64,000 nt of DNA from Bradyrhizobium diazoefficiens (GCF_018131185.1 NZ_JAFCJE010000006.1:469595-533594); one strand, 5' to 3'. Shown: positions 15,203-25,987, counted from the first letter of the stretch. Program-made: numbers and translations. Notes: a model not told the origin generated them from the letters alone.

Positions 15203-17931
15203 CCGGCCTCGCGCCGGCGGCTCTTGCCGCCGTCGCGCTGTGCGAGCCGGCTGCGATGCAGCGCGAACAGCTCCAGCACCTTGTCGGCGGGCTTCGCGGC
15301 GCTGAAAAGATAGCCCTGCATCTCGGAACAGCCGAGCGCGCGGAGCAGGCGCTGCTGCTCCTCGGTCTCGACGCCCTCGGCCGTGGTGGTCATGCGGCGC
15401 GCGGCCGCCAGATTGACCACGGCCTGGACGATGCTTGCGGAGCCGTCGGGACCGGCGATGTCGTCAACGAAACAGCGATCAATCTTGATCTTGTCGAACG
15501 GGAAGCGGTGCAGATAGCTCAGCGACGAGTAGCCGGTCCCGAAATCGTCGAGCGCGATGCGCACGCCGATGGCCCGGAGCTGGTGCAGGATTGCAAGCGC
15601 GGCATCGTCGTCGCGGATCAGCACCGCCTCGGTGATTTCGAGCTCCAGTCGGCTCGCCGGCAGATTCGAAGCGGCGAGCGCCGCCATGATCTTCAGCGCC
15701 AGCGTGCCGCTCTTGAATTGCACCGGCGAGACGTTGACGGCGAGGCGGATGTCGTCGGGCCAGCTTGCCGCGTCCCGGCAGGCGGTCGCCAGCACCCATT
15801 CGCCGATTTCGTTGATCAGGCCCGTATCTTCTGCAATCGGGATGAACTCCGCGGGCGAGACCATGCCGCGCTCGGGATGGCGCCAGCGCACCAGTGCCTC
15901 GCAGCCGGTGATGCGATCATCCTTCAGGCCGAGACAGGGCTGGTAGTGGACCTCGAGGCCGCCTTCGAGGCCCCCTTGGGCGATGGCGTGGCGCAGATCG
16001 CTCTCGAGCTGCCGGCGTTCGCGGGCCTTGGCGTCCATCTCCGGCTCGAAGAAGCGATAGGTGCGGCGTCCGGCGGACTTGGCGGCGTACATCGCCATGT
16101 CCGCGTTCTTGAGGATCTGGTCGAGCGCGGTACCGTGTTCAGGCGCGAGCGCGATGCCGATGCTGGCGTCGGTGTTGAGATGATGGCCCAGGCAGTCGAA
16201 CGGCGCGCGGATGGCCGCGAAGACCCGCGCGACGAGCTCGTTGACCTGGTCCCGCGACGTCACCGCGCTCTGGACGATGGCGAACTCGTCGCCGCCGAGC
16301 CGCGCCACGAAATTCTCCGGGCCCGCACAGTGGCGCAGGCTTGCGGCAACCGATTTCAACAGCTCGTCGCCGACAAGATGGCCGAGCGCGTCGTTGACGC
16401 CCTTGAACTCGTCGATGTCGATGTAGTGCACCGCGATCTCTTCGCCACGGCCGACAGCGGCGAGCTCTTCGCGCAGATGCTCGTGGAACATGGTGCGGTT
16501 GGGCAGATCGGTCAGCGCGTCGTAATGAGCGAGGTGAGTGATGCGCTCCTCGGTTCGCCGGCGCTCGGTGATGTCCTCGTGGGTTGCCACCCAGCCGCCG
16601 TCCGCGAGCGGTTCGTTGAGGATTTGGATCGAGCGGCCGTCGGAGGTCTCGACCACCATCGAGTTGCGCGCATGAACGTCGTTCAGCACGCGCGCGACAT
16701 AATCGTCGACGTTGCCCGTGAACGAGCCGGTCACCTTGCGATGGGCGATGATGTCGCGGAAGCTGCATCCGGGCATCACGATCTCGGCCGACAATCCGTA
16801 CATTTCGATGTAGCGCTGGTTGCAGACCACCAGCCGCCGCTCGGCGTCGAACAGCAGGAGGCCCTGCGTCATGTTGTTGACGGCGCGATCGAGCCGCTGC
16901 TTTTCCAGCGTCAACCGTTCCCGCGAGAGGCGGTGCTGCTCCAGCAGCTTGCGCACGACCGCAATCAGCACGCCTGCGATGGCGAGCGCGGACGAGGCGG
17001 CGACCGAGATCAGAATGCCGATCTGCTCGCGCCAGTCCCTCAGTGCAGCCGCACGCGTCGTGGTGGCCATCATCAGGATCGGGAAGTGGGGCAGGGCGCG
17101 CGATGAGATCAGTCGGTCTTCACCGTCGACCGGGCTCACGAAACGGCCGGCGAAGTGATCGAGGCCGAAAACCCGCTGCTGCTCGAATGCACCGTTCTTG
17201 AAGTTCCGACCCATCAATTCGCTGGAATGCGGATACCGGGCGAGCAGCGTACCATCGCGGTGCAGCATCGAGATCGTCGCGTCTTCGCCGAGCGCGAGGG
17301 AGGCGAAGAACTTCTCGAAATTGGCGGGCTCGATGCCGCGTCCGACGACACCCAGGAACTCGCCGTTCGGCCCGACGATCTTTCGGGCCACGAGGATGGT
17401 CCATGCTCCGGTGATGCGACTGTGCAAGGGTTCGATCAGGACGTCAGGCGAATAGGGATCGTATTTGAAGGTGCGAAAATAGCCGCGATCGGCAACGTTT
17501 ACTTTCGGAGCCGGCCATGCCGTCGATGAATTGATCAGATCCCCGTCGGCATCGATGATGTTGACGCCGCCGATGTAGGGCAGCGCCTCGATCTTCGAGC
17601 GCAACATCCGGTGGACGTCCTGGCCCGAAAGGCGCCTGCGATAGTCCTCGGCATTGTTGATTCCGGTCGTGCGGACCTGGTCGACGAAATCCTTTTGGAT
17701 GACCGCGAAGTCCTGCAGTTGCTGATCGAAATGGTGGGCGACCAGCAGCACCGTGTTCTCCAGCTCGCGGCCGGAGTTGCGCAGCGCCCGCTCGCGGAAA
17801 TTCTGCGCCATCAGGACCGAACCTATGGCAATTGCTGCGATCAGCAGCGTGCCGCCCACCACCAGCCAGCGGATTGGTCCGCCGCGCACGAAGGCCTGGT
17901 CAAATAGGCGATTGCCGAAGCTCGTCATCAT
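15199..17931 (-). CDS. membrane Cache-PAS-GGDEF-EAL cyclic-di-GMP protein
   Basis: A 910-residue signalling protein. Two membrane helices (about 20-43 and 305-328) flank a periplasmic Cache-type sensor domain (about 45-300). A PAS domain (about 345-460) is followed by GGDEF (motif LGGDEFAIV, G546) and EAL (CEALVRW, E678, with DDFGTGYSSL) domains. Both catalytic signatures are intact, so it could both make and break cyclic-di-GMP; which dominates cannot be told. Its TAG stop shares two bases with the TAA of the convergent sigma factor gene. The orphan pilin lies upstream on the opposite strand, but a functional link is only a suggestion. Confidence 0.92.
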   Translation of the reverse strand: MMTSFGNRLFDQAFVRGGPIRWLVVGGTLLIAAIAIGSVLMAQNFRERALRNSGRELENTVLLVAHHFDQQLQDFAVIQKDFVDQVRTTGINNAEDYRRRLSGQDVHRMLRSKIEALPYIGGVNIIDADGDLINSSTAWPAPKVNVADRGYFRTFKYDPYSPDVLIEPLHSRITGAWTILVARKIVGPNGEFLGVVGRGIEPANFEKFFASLALGEDATISMLHRDGTLLARYPHSSELMGRNFKNGAFEQQRVFGLDHFAGRFVSPVDGEDRLISSRALPHFPILMMATTTRAAALRDWREQIGILISVAASSALAIAGVLIAVVRKLLEQHRLSRERLTLEKQRLDRAVNNMTQGLLLFDAERRLVVCNQRYIEMYGLSAEIVMPGCSFRDIIAHRKVTGSFTGNVDDYVARVLNDVHARNSMVVETSDGRSIQILNEPLADGGWVATHEDITERRRTEERITHLAHYDALTDLPNRTMFHEHLREELAAVGRGEEIAVHYIDIDEFKGVNDALGHLVGDELLKSVAASLRHCAGPENFVARLGGDEFAIVQSAVTSRDQVNELVARVFAAIRAPFDCLGHHLNTDASIGIALAPEHGTALDQILKNADMAMYAAKSAGRRTYRFFEPEMDAKARERRQLESDLRHAIAQGGLEGGLEVHYQPCLGLKDDRITGCEALVRWRHPERGMVSPAEFIPIAEDTGLINEIGEWVLATACRDAASWPDDIRLAVNVSPVQFKSGTLALKIMAALAASNLPASRLELEITEAVLIRDDDAALAILHQLRAIGVRIALDDFGTGYSSLSYLHRFPFDKIKIDRCFVDDIAGPDGSASIVQAVVNLAAARRMTTTAEGVETEEQQRLLRALGCSEMQGYLFSAAKPADKVLELFALHRSRLAQRDGGKSRRREAG

Positions 17932-18088
17932 GCTGGATCATTGCCGTACACACGCCAGGATCAATTCTTGGCCCCGCAAACATCCGTCGGTTTACGGAAA
18001 CGGTATGGAGGTGAAGTTAGGAAGCGCGGTTAATGCCAGGTGAACGATCGCGCAAAAAACCGATCGATGTGCGGGCGCAACACCGTGC

Positions 18089-18128
18089 AGGAATTGCCGC
18101 GGGGCTCCCGCGATGCCGGTCAATTCCT
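18089..18128 (+). promoter_or_regulatory. nested inverted repeat, possible enhancer site of the pilin promoter
   Basis: Outer arms AGGAATTG (18089-18096) and CAATTCCT (18121-18128) enclose an inner perfect repeat CGCGGG/CCCGCG. It lies about 65-105 bases upstream of the sigma-54 promoter, the distance where an enhancer-binding activator would sit. The binding protein is unknown. Confidence 0.4.
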
Positions 18129-18192
18129 GCCGCCCGTGGCGTGATCAACCAGGGCTTAACCATCTAACATGTTGGCGTTCCTCGAAGGCGCA

Positions 18193-18208
18193 TTGGCACG
18201 CGATTTGC
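18193..18208 (+). promoter_or_regulatory. sigma-54 (RpoN) promoter of the Flp pilin gene
   Basis: TTGGCAC at 18193-18199, five bases, then TTGC at 18205-18208 gives TGGCAC-N5-TTGC, a full match to the -24/-12 consensus. Transcription would start near 18220, about 25 bases before the pilin start. Confidence 0.75.
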
Positions 18209-18244
18209 GAATTCATCTGCCAACCACACCGCGAGGACATGATC

Positions 18245-18409
18245 ATGACGAGCATTCTGAAGAGCTTCATCGACGACGAGAGTGGCGCGACCGCGATCGA
18301 ATACGGCCTGATCGCCGCCGGCATCGCACTTGCGATCATTACCGTCGTGAACGGCATGGGCACCAGGCTCAGCACGAAATTCGCGTCGATCAGCACGTCG
18401 CTGAAGTAA
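18245..18409 (+). CDS. Flp/Fap-type pilin subunit
   Basis: A 54-residue type IVb pilin precursor. It has the short leader and processing region ESGATAIEYGLIAAG followed by a hydrophobic helix. A TadV/CpaA-type prepilin peptidase would cut in the GATAIEYGL region and the helix would pack the Flp fibre. The start at 18245 was chosen because GAGGA lies about nine bases upstream; an ATG six bases earlier is too close to it. No tad/cpa secretion genes lie in the window, so this is an orphan pilin. It has its own sigma-54 promoter and ends only three bases from the convergent moaC. Confidence 0.9.
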   Translation: MTSILKSFIDDESGATAIEYGLIAAGIALAIITVVNGMGTRLSTKFASISTSLK

Positions 18410-18412
18410 CGA

Positions 18413-18925
18413 TCACGCGCGATAGTGCCCTGACTTGCCGCCGAGCTTCTCGACCAGATGGATGCCTTCGATGCGCACGCCGCGCTCGACCGCCTTGATC
18501 ATGTCGTAGATGGTGAGACAGGCGACCGACACCGCGGTGAGGGCCTCCATCTCGACACCGGTCGGGCCCGTCACCTTCACGCTGGCGCGAACCAGGCAGC
18601 CCGGCAGTTTCGCGTCGGGCTCGATGTCGAGCGTCACCTTCGACAGCGCGAGCGGATGGCAGAGCGGGATCAGCTCCGCCGTGCGCTTGGCGGCCATGAT
18701 GCCGGCGATGCGGGCTGTGCCGAGCACGTCGCCCTTCTTGGCGTTGCCTGATACGATCAGGTCGAGCGTCGCCCTGGTCATGACGACGCGGCCCTCCGCG
18801 ACGGCAAGCCGCTCGGTGGCCGGCTTGTCGGACACGTCGACCATTCGCGCCTCGCCGGAGGCGCCGATATGGGTGAGGGCGGGGCCGGCCTTGGGCGGTT
18901 TGGTCTTCGCGGGCTTGCGCGCCAT
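18413..18925 (-). CDS. moaC: cyclic pyranopterin monophosphate synthase MoaC
   Basis: MoaC, with MoaA, turns GTP into cyclic pyranopterin monophosphate, the first intermediate of molybdenum cofactor. Signatures are MVDVSDKPAT, AELIPLCHPLALSKV and MEALTAVSVACLTIYDMIKA, which hold the active-site His, Asp and Lys. At 170 residues it carries a short Lys/Pro-rich N-terminal extension. It lies one base after trpC and is probably co-transcribed with trpD-trpC. Confidence 0.96.
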   Translation of the reverse strand: MARKPAKTKPPKAGPALTHIGASGEARMVDVSDKPATERLAVAEGRVVMTRATLDLIVSGNAKKGDVLGTARIAGIMAAKRTAELIPLCHPLALSKVTLDIEPDAKLPGCLVRASVKVTGPTGVEMEALTAVSVACLTIYDMIKAVERGVRIEGIHLVEKLGGKSGHYRA

Positions 18926-18926
18926 G

Positions 18927-19748
18927 TCAGGTCGTGCCCGTCGCGCGCGCCGTTGTCTCGCGCGCGAGCAGAATGCGCGTCGCCGCGGTGACGTCGGCCT
19001 GTCGCATCAGGCTCTCGCCGACCAGGAAGGTCGACATGCCGACGCGCTCGAGCCGGGCGAGATCGGCCGGCGTGAAGATGCCGCTCTCGCCGACCATCAG
19101 CCGGTCCTGAGGAATCAGCGGCGCCAGCGTTTCGCTGGTCGCGAGCGTGGTTTCGAAGGTGCGAAGATTGCGGTTGTTGACGCCGATCATCGGCGAACGG
19201 AGTTTCAGCGCCCGGTCGAGCTCGGCGCGGTCGTGGATCTCGATCAGCACGTCCATGCCGAAGGCAGTCGCGGCGTCCTCGAGATCCCGGGCGGCGGCAT
19301 CGTCGAGTGCCGCCATGATGATCAGGATGCAATCTGCGCCGTGCGCACGGGCTTCGACCACCTGATAGGTGTCGAACATGAAATCCTTGCGCAGCACCGG
19401 CAGGGACGTCGCCGCCCGCGCCGTCACCATGAAGTCGAGATGGCCCTGGAACGAGGGCGTGTCGGTCAGCACCGACAGACAGGCCGCGCCGCCGGCTTCA
19501 TAGGCCTTGGCAAGCTCCGGCGGGTCGAAATCGGCGCGGATCAGTCCCTTCGAAGGCGAGGCTTTCTTCACTTCCGCGATCAACGCGTAGTCGCCAGCGG
19601 CGTGCTTGGCCCTGATTGCGCGCAGGAAGCCGCGCGGCGCGGCTTGCGCGTTGGCCTTCGCCTCGACCGCCGAGAGCGGCTGCGCGCGCTTGGCCGCGGC
19701 GATCTCCTCGCGCTTGTAGGTTTCGATCTTGGCCAGGATATCCGACAT
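18927..19748 (-). CDS. trpC: indole-3-glycerol phosphate synthase
   Basis: Ring-closing step of tryptophan synthesis, converting carboxyphenylamino-deoxyribulose phosphate to indole-3-glycerol phosphate. The 273-residue TIM barrel shows IAEVKKASPSKG with the catalytic Lys, LRKDFMFD, IGVNNRNLRTF and VGESGIFT. The start at 19748 (MSDILAKIETYKREEI) gives the normal length. It sits eight bases after trpD and one base before moaC in the same direction. Confidence 0.97.
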   Translation of the reverse strand: MSDILAKIETYKREEIAAAKRAQPLSAVEAKANAQAAPRGFLRAIRAKHAAGDYALIAEVKKASPSKGLIRADFDPPELAKAYEAGGAACLSVLTDTPSFQGHLDFMVTARAATSLPVLRKDFMFDTYQVVEARAHGADCILIIMAALDDAAARDLEDAATAFGMDVLIEIHDRAELDRALKLRSPMIGVNNRNLRTFETTLATSETLAPLIPQDRLMVGESGIFTPADLARLERVGMSTFLVGESLMRQADVTAATRILLARETTARATGTT

Positions 19749-19756
19749 GGGGGCGC

Positions 19757-20770
19757 TCAGCCGTTCGAGACCGTGATCAGGTGCTTCAGCTTCGCGTTCG
19801 CCGCGCCGCTGTCGATCGACTTGGTGCCGATTGCAACGCCCTCCTTGAGGTCCTTGGCGCGGCCGGCCACGACCAGCGCGGCGGCCGCGTTCATCAGTGC
19901 CACGTCGCGGTAGGGGCTCGGCTTGCCGCTGAGCACGCTCTGCAAGGCGATTGCGTTGGCGTCGGCGTCGCCGCCCTTGAGTGCGCCGGCCTCGCAGCGC
20001 GGCAGGCCGGCCTCCTCGGGCGTCACCTCGAAATTGCGGATCTCGCCATTGTGGAGCGCGGAGACGAAGGTGGGGCCGGTGAGGGTGATCTCGTCGAGGC
20101 CATCGGAGCCGTGCACCACCCAGGCGGACTGGGAGCCGAGGTTCTTCAGCACCTGCGCCAACGGCTGCACCCATTGCCGCGAGAAGACGCCGACCATCTG
20201 GTGCTTGACGCCGGCGGGGTTCGACAGGGGACCGAGCAGGTTGAAGATCGTGCGCGTCGCGAGCTCGACCCGGGTCGGACCGACGTTCTTCATGGCGGGA
20301 TGATGGGCGGGGGCGAACATGAAGCCGATGCCGCATTCGCGCACGCAGCGGCCGACCTGCTCGGGCCTGAGGTCGATCTTCACCCCGAGCGCGGCCAGCA
20401 CGTCGGCCGCGCCCGAACGCGACGACAGCGCGCGGTTGCCGTGCTTGGCCACCGGCACGCCGGCGCCCGCAACAATGAAGGAAGCGCAGGTCGAGACATT
20501 CACCGAGCCGGAGCCGTCGCCGCCGGTGCCGACGATATCGACGGCGTCAGCCGGTGCCGTCACGGTCAGCATCTTCGAGCGCATCGCCGCAACGGCGCCG
20601 GTGATTTCGTCCACGGTCTCGCCGCGCACCCTGAGCGCCATCAACAGGCCACCCATCTGCGAGGGCGTGGCCTCGCCGGACATCATGGCGTCGAAGGCGG
20701 CAGCGGCTTCGTCACGCGACAGGCTGGCGCCGGTCGCCACTTTTCCAATGATCGATTTCAGGTCGTCCAT
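19757..20770 (-). CDS. trpD: anthranilate phosphoribosyltransferase
   Basis: Transfers phosphoribose from PRPP to anthranilate in tryptophan synthesis. The 337-residue product has the PRPP-binding GTGGDGSGS motif, KHGNRALSSRSGAADVLAALG and NLLGPLSNPAG. It starts 14 bases after the ppiD stop and is followed by trpC, so ppiD-trpD-trpC-moaC form one probable transcription unit. No trpE or trpG is present in the window. Confidence 0.97.
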   Translation of the reverse strand: MDDLKSIIGKVATGASLSRDEAAAAFDAMMSGEATPSQMGGLLMALRVRGETVDEITGAVAAMRSKMLTVTAPADAVDIVGTGGDGSGSVNVSTCASFIVAGAGVPVAKHGNRALSSRSGAADVLAALGVKIDLRPEQVGRCVRECGIGFMFAPAHHPAMKNVGPTRVELATRTIFNLLGPLSNPAGVKHQMVGVFSRQWVQPLAQVLKNLGSQSAWVVHGSDGLDEITLTGPTFVSALHNGEIRNFEVTPEEAGLPRCEAGALKGGDADANAIALQSVLSGKPSPYRDVALMNAAAALVVAGRAKDLKEGVAIGTKSIDSGAANAKLKHLITVSNG

Positions 20771-20784
20771 CGCGTGCTTTCAAC

Positions 20785-22683
20785 TCACTGGTTCGCGCCG
20801 GTCACCTGCGCGAAGGCGGCCTGATTAATGGTGGTCCCGATGTCGGTTTCAAGCTTGTTGACGTAGGAAGCGACCTGCTCCTCGGTCTGGGCGCGGTCGA
20901 GGCTCTCCTTCAGCTTCTTGACCGCGTCGGAGGCGGCGTCGATCGCCGGTTCGACGATGTCCGTGACGCGGAAGACGACCACTTCGCTGCCGCCGCTGAC
21001 GGCCGTCTGTCCGACGCCGTCCTTGGCGGTGCGGAAGGCGGCTGACACCACGGCTGCGGGCACGCCGGCCGGAGAATCGTCGCGCTTGAAGCCGGACGCG
21101 GTCTCGACCTTGGCGCCGATCGCCGCTGCTTCATCGGCGAGCTTGCCGCCCGCTTCGAGCTTCTGCACCATCTCGCTCGCCCTGGTCTTGAGCTTGGCCG
21201 CGATCTGGTCCTGGCGCCAGCGCGCCTCGACCTGGTCACGGACCTCGTCGAGATTGCGGTCGCGCGAGGGCGTGACGGCGAGCACGTCGTACCAGACATA
21301 GCCGCCCTTGAACGAGATCGAGTCGTTGTCGATGCCGACATCGGTGTTGAAGGCCTGTGACACCACGTCGAGCCCTTGCGGAATGTTGGCGACCGGCTGG
21401 CCGTTCGGGGCGCGGCCGGAGCGGTCGACGGCCTCGATGGTCACGGCGGTGAGGCCGAGCTTCTGCGCCGCGTCGATCACGCTGGAGCCGCCGCCACGCT
21501 CGTCTTCCATCTTGTCGCGGAGATCGGCGACCTTGACGCGCGCGCGCTCGGTGGCGATCTCGCGCTTGATGTCGCCGGCAAGACTGGCGTAGTCCGCCTC
21601 TTTGCCGGGCTCGATCTTGTCGACCCTGACGATCGCGACGCCAAGCCCGCCCTGGATCGGCTGGCTGATCTCGCCGACGGGAAGCGCGAAGGCGGCATCG
21701 CCGACTGCGGCTGCGAGCGAAGACTTGGTCACGAGCCCGAGATCGACGTCGGAGGCGCTCAGTCCGCGCTCCTTGCCGAGGTCCTCGAACGATAGTCCGC
21801 CGACGAGGCGCTCGCGCGCGGCCTGCGCGTCGGCGACGTTCGGAAACACGATCTGCTGGATCTGGCGCTTCTCCGGCGTACCTAGCCGATCCTTGCGCTG
21901 GTCGAACATTTTCCTGGCGTCATCGTCCGACACCTCGGTCCACTTGCCGATTTCCTCGGGCGAGACCGCGACGAAGGCGATCTTGCGATATTCGGGTGCG
22001 CGGAACTGGACCTTGTGATCCTCGAAATAGGCGGCGAGCGTCTCGGGCGAGGGCGCGTCGATAGTACCCGCCTGGGCGGCGTCGAGCTTGACGAACTCGA
22101 TGGAGCGCTGCTCGTTCTGGAAGCGCGTCAGCACGTCGAGCATGGTCTTTGGCGGCTCGACGCCTGCGCCGATCGTGCCGGTGATCTGCCGGCGCAGCGA
22201 CACCTTCCGCTGTTCGGCGACGTAGCGCTGCTCGGTATAGCCGAAATTGCGAATCAGGGCCTGGAAACGGTTCGCATCGAAATTGCCGCCGATGCCCTTG
22301 AAGTTGGGATCGTTCATGATGACCTGGCGGATCTGCTCGTCGGACTGACCGAGGCCGAGACGGCGCGCCTCCTCGTCGAGGGCGGCTTCTGCGATTGCCT
22401 GCTGCAGCACCTGGCGGTCGAGGCCGAAGGCACGCGCCTGGTCGGGCGTCAGCGGACGGCCGAACTGGCGGCTGATCTGTTGCAGGCGGTCGGTGTAGAT
22501 CTGGCGGAACTCGTTGAGCGATATTTCGGTGCTGCCGATCTTGGCCACCGTGGACTGCCCGAAACCTTTGAAGATGTCGGCAATGCCCCAAACGCCGAAA
22601 CTGATGATCAACACGCCCATCACCACGGCCATAATGATCTTGCCGAGCCAGTTTGATGAGGCCTTGCGCATTCCTCGAAGCAT
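20785..22683 (-). CDS. ppiD: SurA/PpiD-type periplasmic peptidyl-prolyl isomerase
   Basis: A membrane-anchored periplasmic folding factor that assists outer-membrane and exported proteins. A short cytoplasmic N-terminus leads into one helix (NWLGKIIMAVVMGVLIISFGVW). The SurA-N-type chaperone part (about 40-190) is followed by parvulin-like sequence around 270-370 (KRQIQQIVFPNVADAQAARERL). At 632 residues it matches PpiD. ATG at 22683 was preferred to a TTG nine bases earlier. It is divergent from tpiA across 224 bases. Confidence 0.88.
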   Translation of the reverse strand: MLRGMRKASSNWLGKIIMAVVMGVLIISFGVWGIADIFKGFGQSTVAKIGSTEISLNEFRQIYTDRLQQISRQFGRPLTPDQARAFGLDRQVLQQAIAEAALDEEARRLGLGQSDEQIRQVIMNDPNFKGIGGNFDANRFQALIRNFGYTEQRYVAEQRKVSLRRQITGTIGAGVEPPKTMLDVLTRFQNEQRSIEFVKLDAAQAGTIDAPSPETLAAYFEDHKVQFRAPEYRKIAFVAVSPEEIGKWTEVSDDDARKMFDQRKDRLGTPEKRQIQQIVFPNVADAQAARERLVGGLSFEDLGKERGLSASDVDLGLVTKSSLAAAVGDAAFALPVGEISQPIQGGLGVAIVRVDKIEPGKEADYASLAGDIKREIATERARVKVADLRDKMEDERGGGSSVIDAAQKLGLTAVTIEAVDRSGRAPNGQPVANIPQGLDVVSQAFNTDVGIDNDSISFKGGYVWYDVLAVTPSRDRNLDEVRDQVEARWRQDQIAAKLKTRASEMVQKLEAGGKLADEAAAIGAKVETASGFKRDDSPAGVPAAVVSAAFRTAKDGVGQTAVSGGSEVVVFRVTDIVEPAIDAASDAVKKLKESLDRAQTEEQVASYVNKLETDIGTTINQAAFAQVTGANQ

Positions 22684-22907
22684 TTGGTCCAACTTGTTTG
22701 AGCAGGAGGGGAACGGGAGCGCGTCTTAATGCAAATTCAGCAAAAGCGCCTCACCAAATTGATCAATCATCATAAAGTGGTGGCTTTCCCCCCGCAACCT
22801 CAGGTCAATCGACGGCTCGAGGCTGCGGTTAAAAGCCTCTGGTGTCTGGAACTGCCGCGGGAGCTCTGCTAGCGCATGCACAAACCCTCAATCTGCTGGA
22901 AATTGAC

Positions 22908-23663
22908 ATGACCGACGCCATCCGCCCCCTGATCGCCGGCAATTGGAAAATGAACGGCCTGAAGGCCCAGGCTGCCGAGTTCGACGCCATGCTCAACGGC
23001 GCGGCAGACGTGGCTGGCAAGGCCGACCTGCTGGTCTGTCCGCCCGCGACCCTGATCGCCGCCTTCACCGAAAAGGCGCGCGGCAAGAAGGTCGCAGTAG
23101 GGGCCCAGGACTGCCACCCCAAGGCCTCCGGCGCGCATACCGGCGATATTGCCGCCGAAATGCTGGTGGACGCGGGGGCGACGGCCATCATCGTCGGCCA
23201 TTCCGAGCGTCGCGCCGATCACGGCGAGGGCGATGCCCTGATCCGCCAGAAGGCTGAAGCCGCCTGGCGCGCCGGGGCGACGGCGATCGTCTGTGTCGGT
23301 GAGACGCAAGGTCAGCGCGACGCCGGCCAGACCCTGGACATCCTGCGCGGGCAGCTCGGCGGCTCTCTGCCTGACGGCTCGACCGCCGCGAATCTCATCG
23401 TGGCCTATGAGCCGGTCTGGGCGATCGGCACCGGGCTGACCCCCACGGCCCAGGATGTCGAGCAGATTCATGGGTTTATCCGGGAACTCCTGACCGTCAG
23501 GTTCAAGGCTGATAGTGCCAGGATGCGCATCCTCTATGGCGGCTCCGTCAAGCCCTCGAACGCCGCCGAGTTGATGGCGGTGAAGAACGTCAATGGCGCA
23601 CTGGTCGGCGGCGCCAGCCTGAAGGCGGCCGATTTCCTTGCGATTGCGAAGGGCTGCCCCTAA
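22908..23663 (+). CDS. tpiA: triosephosphate isomerase
   Basis: Interconverts dihydroxyacetone phosphate and glyceraldehyde-3-phosphate. Active-site signatures are NWKMNG with the catalytic Lys, IIVGHSERR with the His, and AYEPVWAIGTG with the Glu. The ATG at 22908 gives the standard 251 residues. It is followed by secG and pyrG on the same strand, a common alphaproteobacterial order. Confidence 0.97.
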   Translation: MTDAIRPLIAGNWKMNGLKAQAAEFDAMLNGAADVAGKADLLVCPPATLIAAFTEKARGKKVAVGAQDCHPKASGAHTGDIAAEMLVDAGATAIIVGHSERRADHGEGDALIRQKAEAAWRAGATAIVCVGETQGQRDAGQTLDILRGQLGGSLPDGSTAANLIVAYEPVWAIGTGLTPTAQDVEQIHGFIRELLTVRFKADSARMRILYGGSVKPSNAAELMAVKNVNGALVGGASLKAADFLAIAKGCP

Positions 23664-23689
23664 CTCATTCAAACCGTTGGTCCGGACCC

Positions 23690-23719
23690 GATCGGGGGTG
23701 GCAATACCCCCTCCGATCG
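23690..23719 (+). terminator. hairpin downstream of tpiA
   Basis: GATCGGGGGT and its near-complement ending CGATC form a GC-rich hairpin with a GGCAAT loop 26 bases after the tpiA stop. No T-run follows. It may attenuate transcription between tpiA and secG. Confidence 0.4.
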
Positions 23720-23801
23720 TGTAACACCGCGCAACTTCAGGAAACCCGCGAAGCGCGATCGGCCGCCGTCAGGCGCCGCCCGCTTGTGACGGAAGGGCAT
23801 T

Positions 23802-24188
23802 ATGCAGACCGTTGTCATCGTCATCCACCTCATGATCGTCGCCGTCATGATCGGCGCCGTCCTGCTCCAGAAGTCGGAAGGCGGCGGCCTCGGCATGGGC
23901 GGGGGCGCGGGCTTCATGTCGAGCCGCGGTACCGCGAACCTCCTGACGCGAACCACCGCCATTTTGGCTGCGGGCTTCTTCCTCACGAGCATGTTCCTGT
24001 CCTGGCACGCGGGCTACAACCGTGCGCCGTCGTCGATCATCGGCGCGCCGGCGTCACAGACCCAGCCGGCCGGCGGATCGCCGATCGCGCCGCCGACCTC
24101 GGGCGGCATCCTGGATTCGCTGAAGAAGGCCGACGAGCAGCAGCAGGCCCCGGCCCCGAGCGGCCCGCAGGTGCCGCGCTCGCAATAA
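23802..24188 (+). CDS. secG: protein translocase subunit SecG
   Basis: A component of the SecYEG protein-export channel in the inner membrane. Two helices (about 1-21 and 50-70) flank the conserved loop LLQKSEGGGLGMGGGAGF. The Pro/Gln-rich C-terminal tail to residue 128 is typical of rhizobial SecG. GGAAGG precedes the ATG. Confidence 0.95.
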   Translation: MQTVVIVIHLMIVAVMIGAVLLQKSEGGGLGMGGGAGFMSSRGTANLLTRTTAILAAGFFLTSMFLSWHAGYNRAPSSIIGAPASQTQPAGGSPIAPPTSGGILDSLKKADEQQQAPAPSGPQVPRSQ

Positions 24189-24200
24189 AGCAGGGGGGCC

Positions 24201-24228
24201 ATGCAGGGCGGATCCTAGCGCCCTGCAT
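24201..24228 (+). terminator. hairpin downstream of secG
   Basis: A perfect 10-bp stem (ATGCAGGGCG, loop GATCCTAG, CGCCCTGCAT) 13 bases after the secG stop. No T-run follows, so the strength is uncertain. Confidence 0.5.
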
Positions 24229-24355
24229 CAACAATCCCCATCAAGGCACTGTCACCACTCTTCGTTTTGGTTCACCCACAGGCCCACAGAATCTTCGGGG
24301 GCGGAATACGAATCGCTTTGGCGAATCGAATTTTGGGGATTAGAGGTTAAGTCCC

Positions 24356-25987
<1,632 letters not shown>

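Noticed and set aside
22760..22775. TTGATCAATCATCA between ppiD and tpiA as a FixK box
   Set aside because: The TCAA half-site directly abuts TTGA and no TCAA occurs at the six-base spacing.
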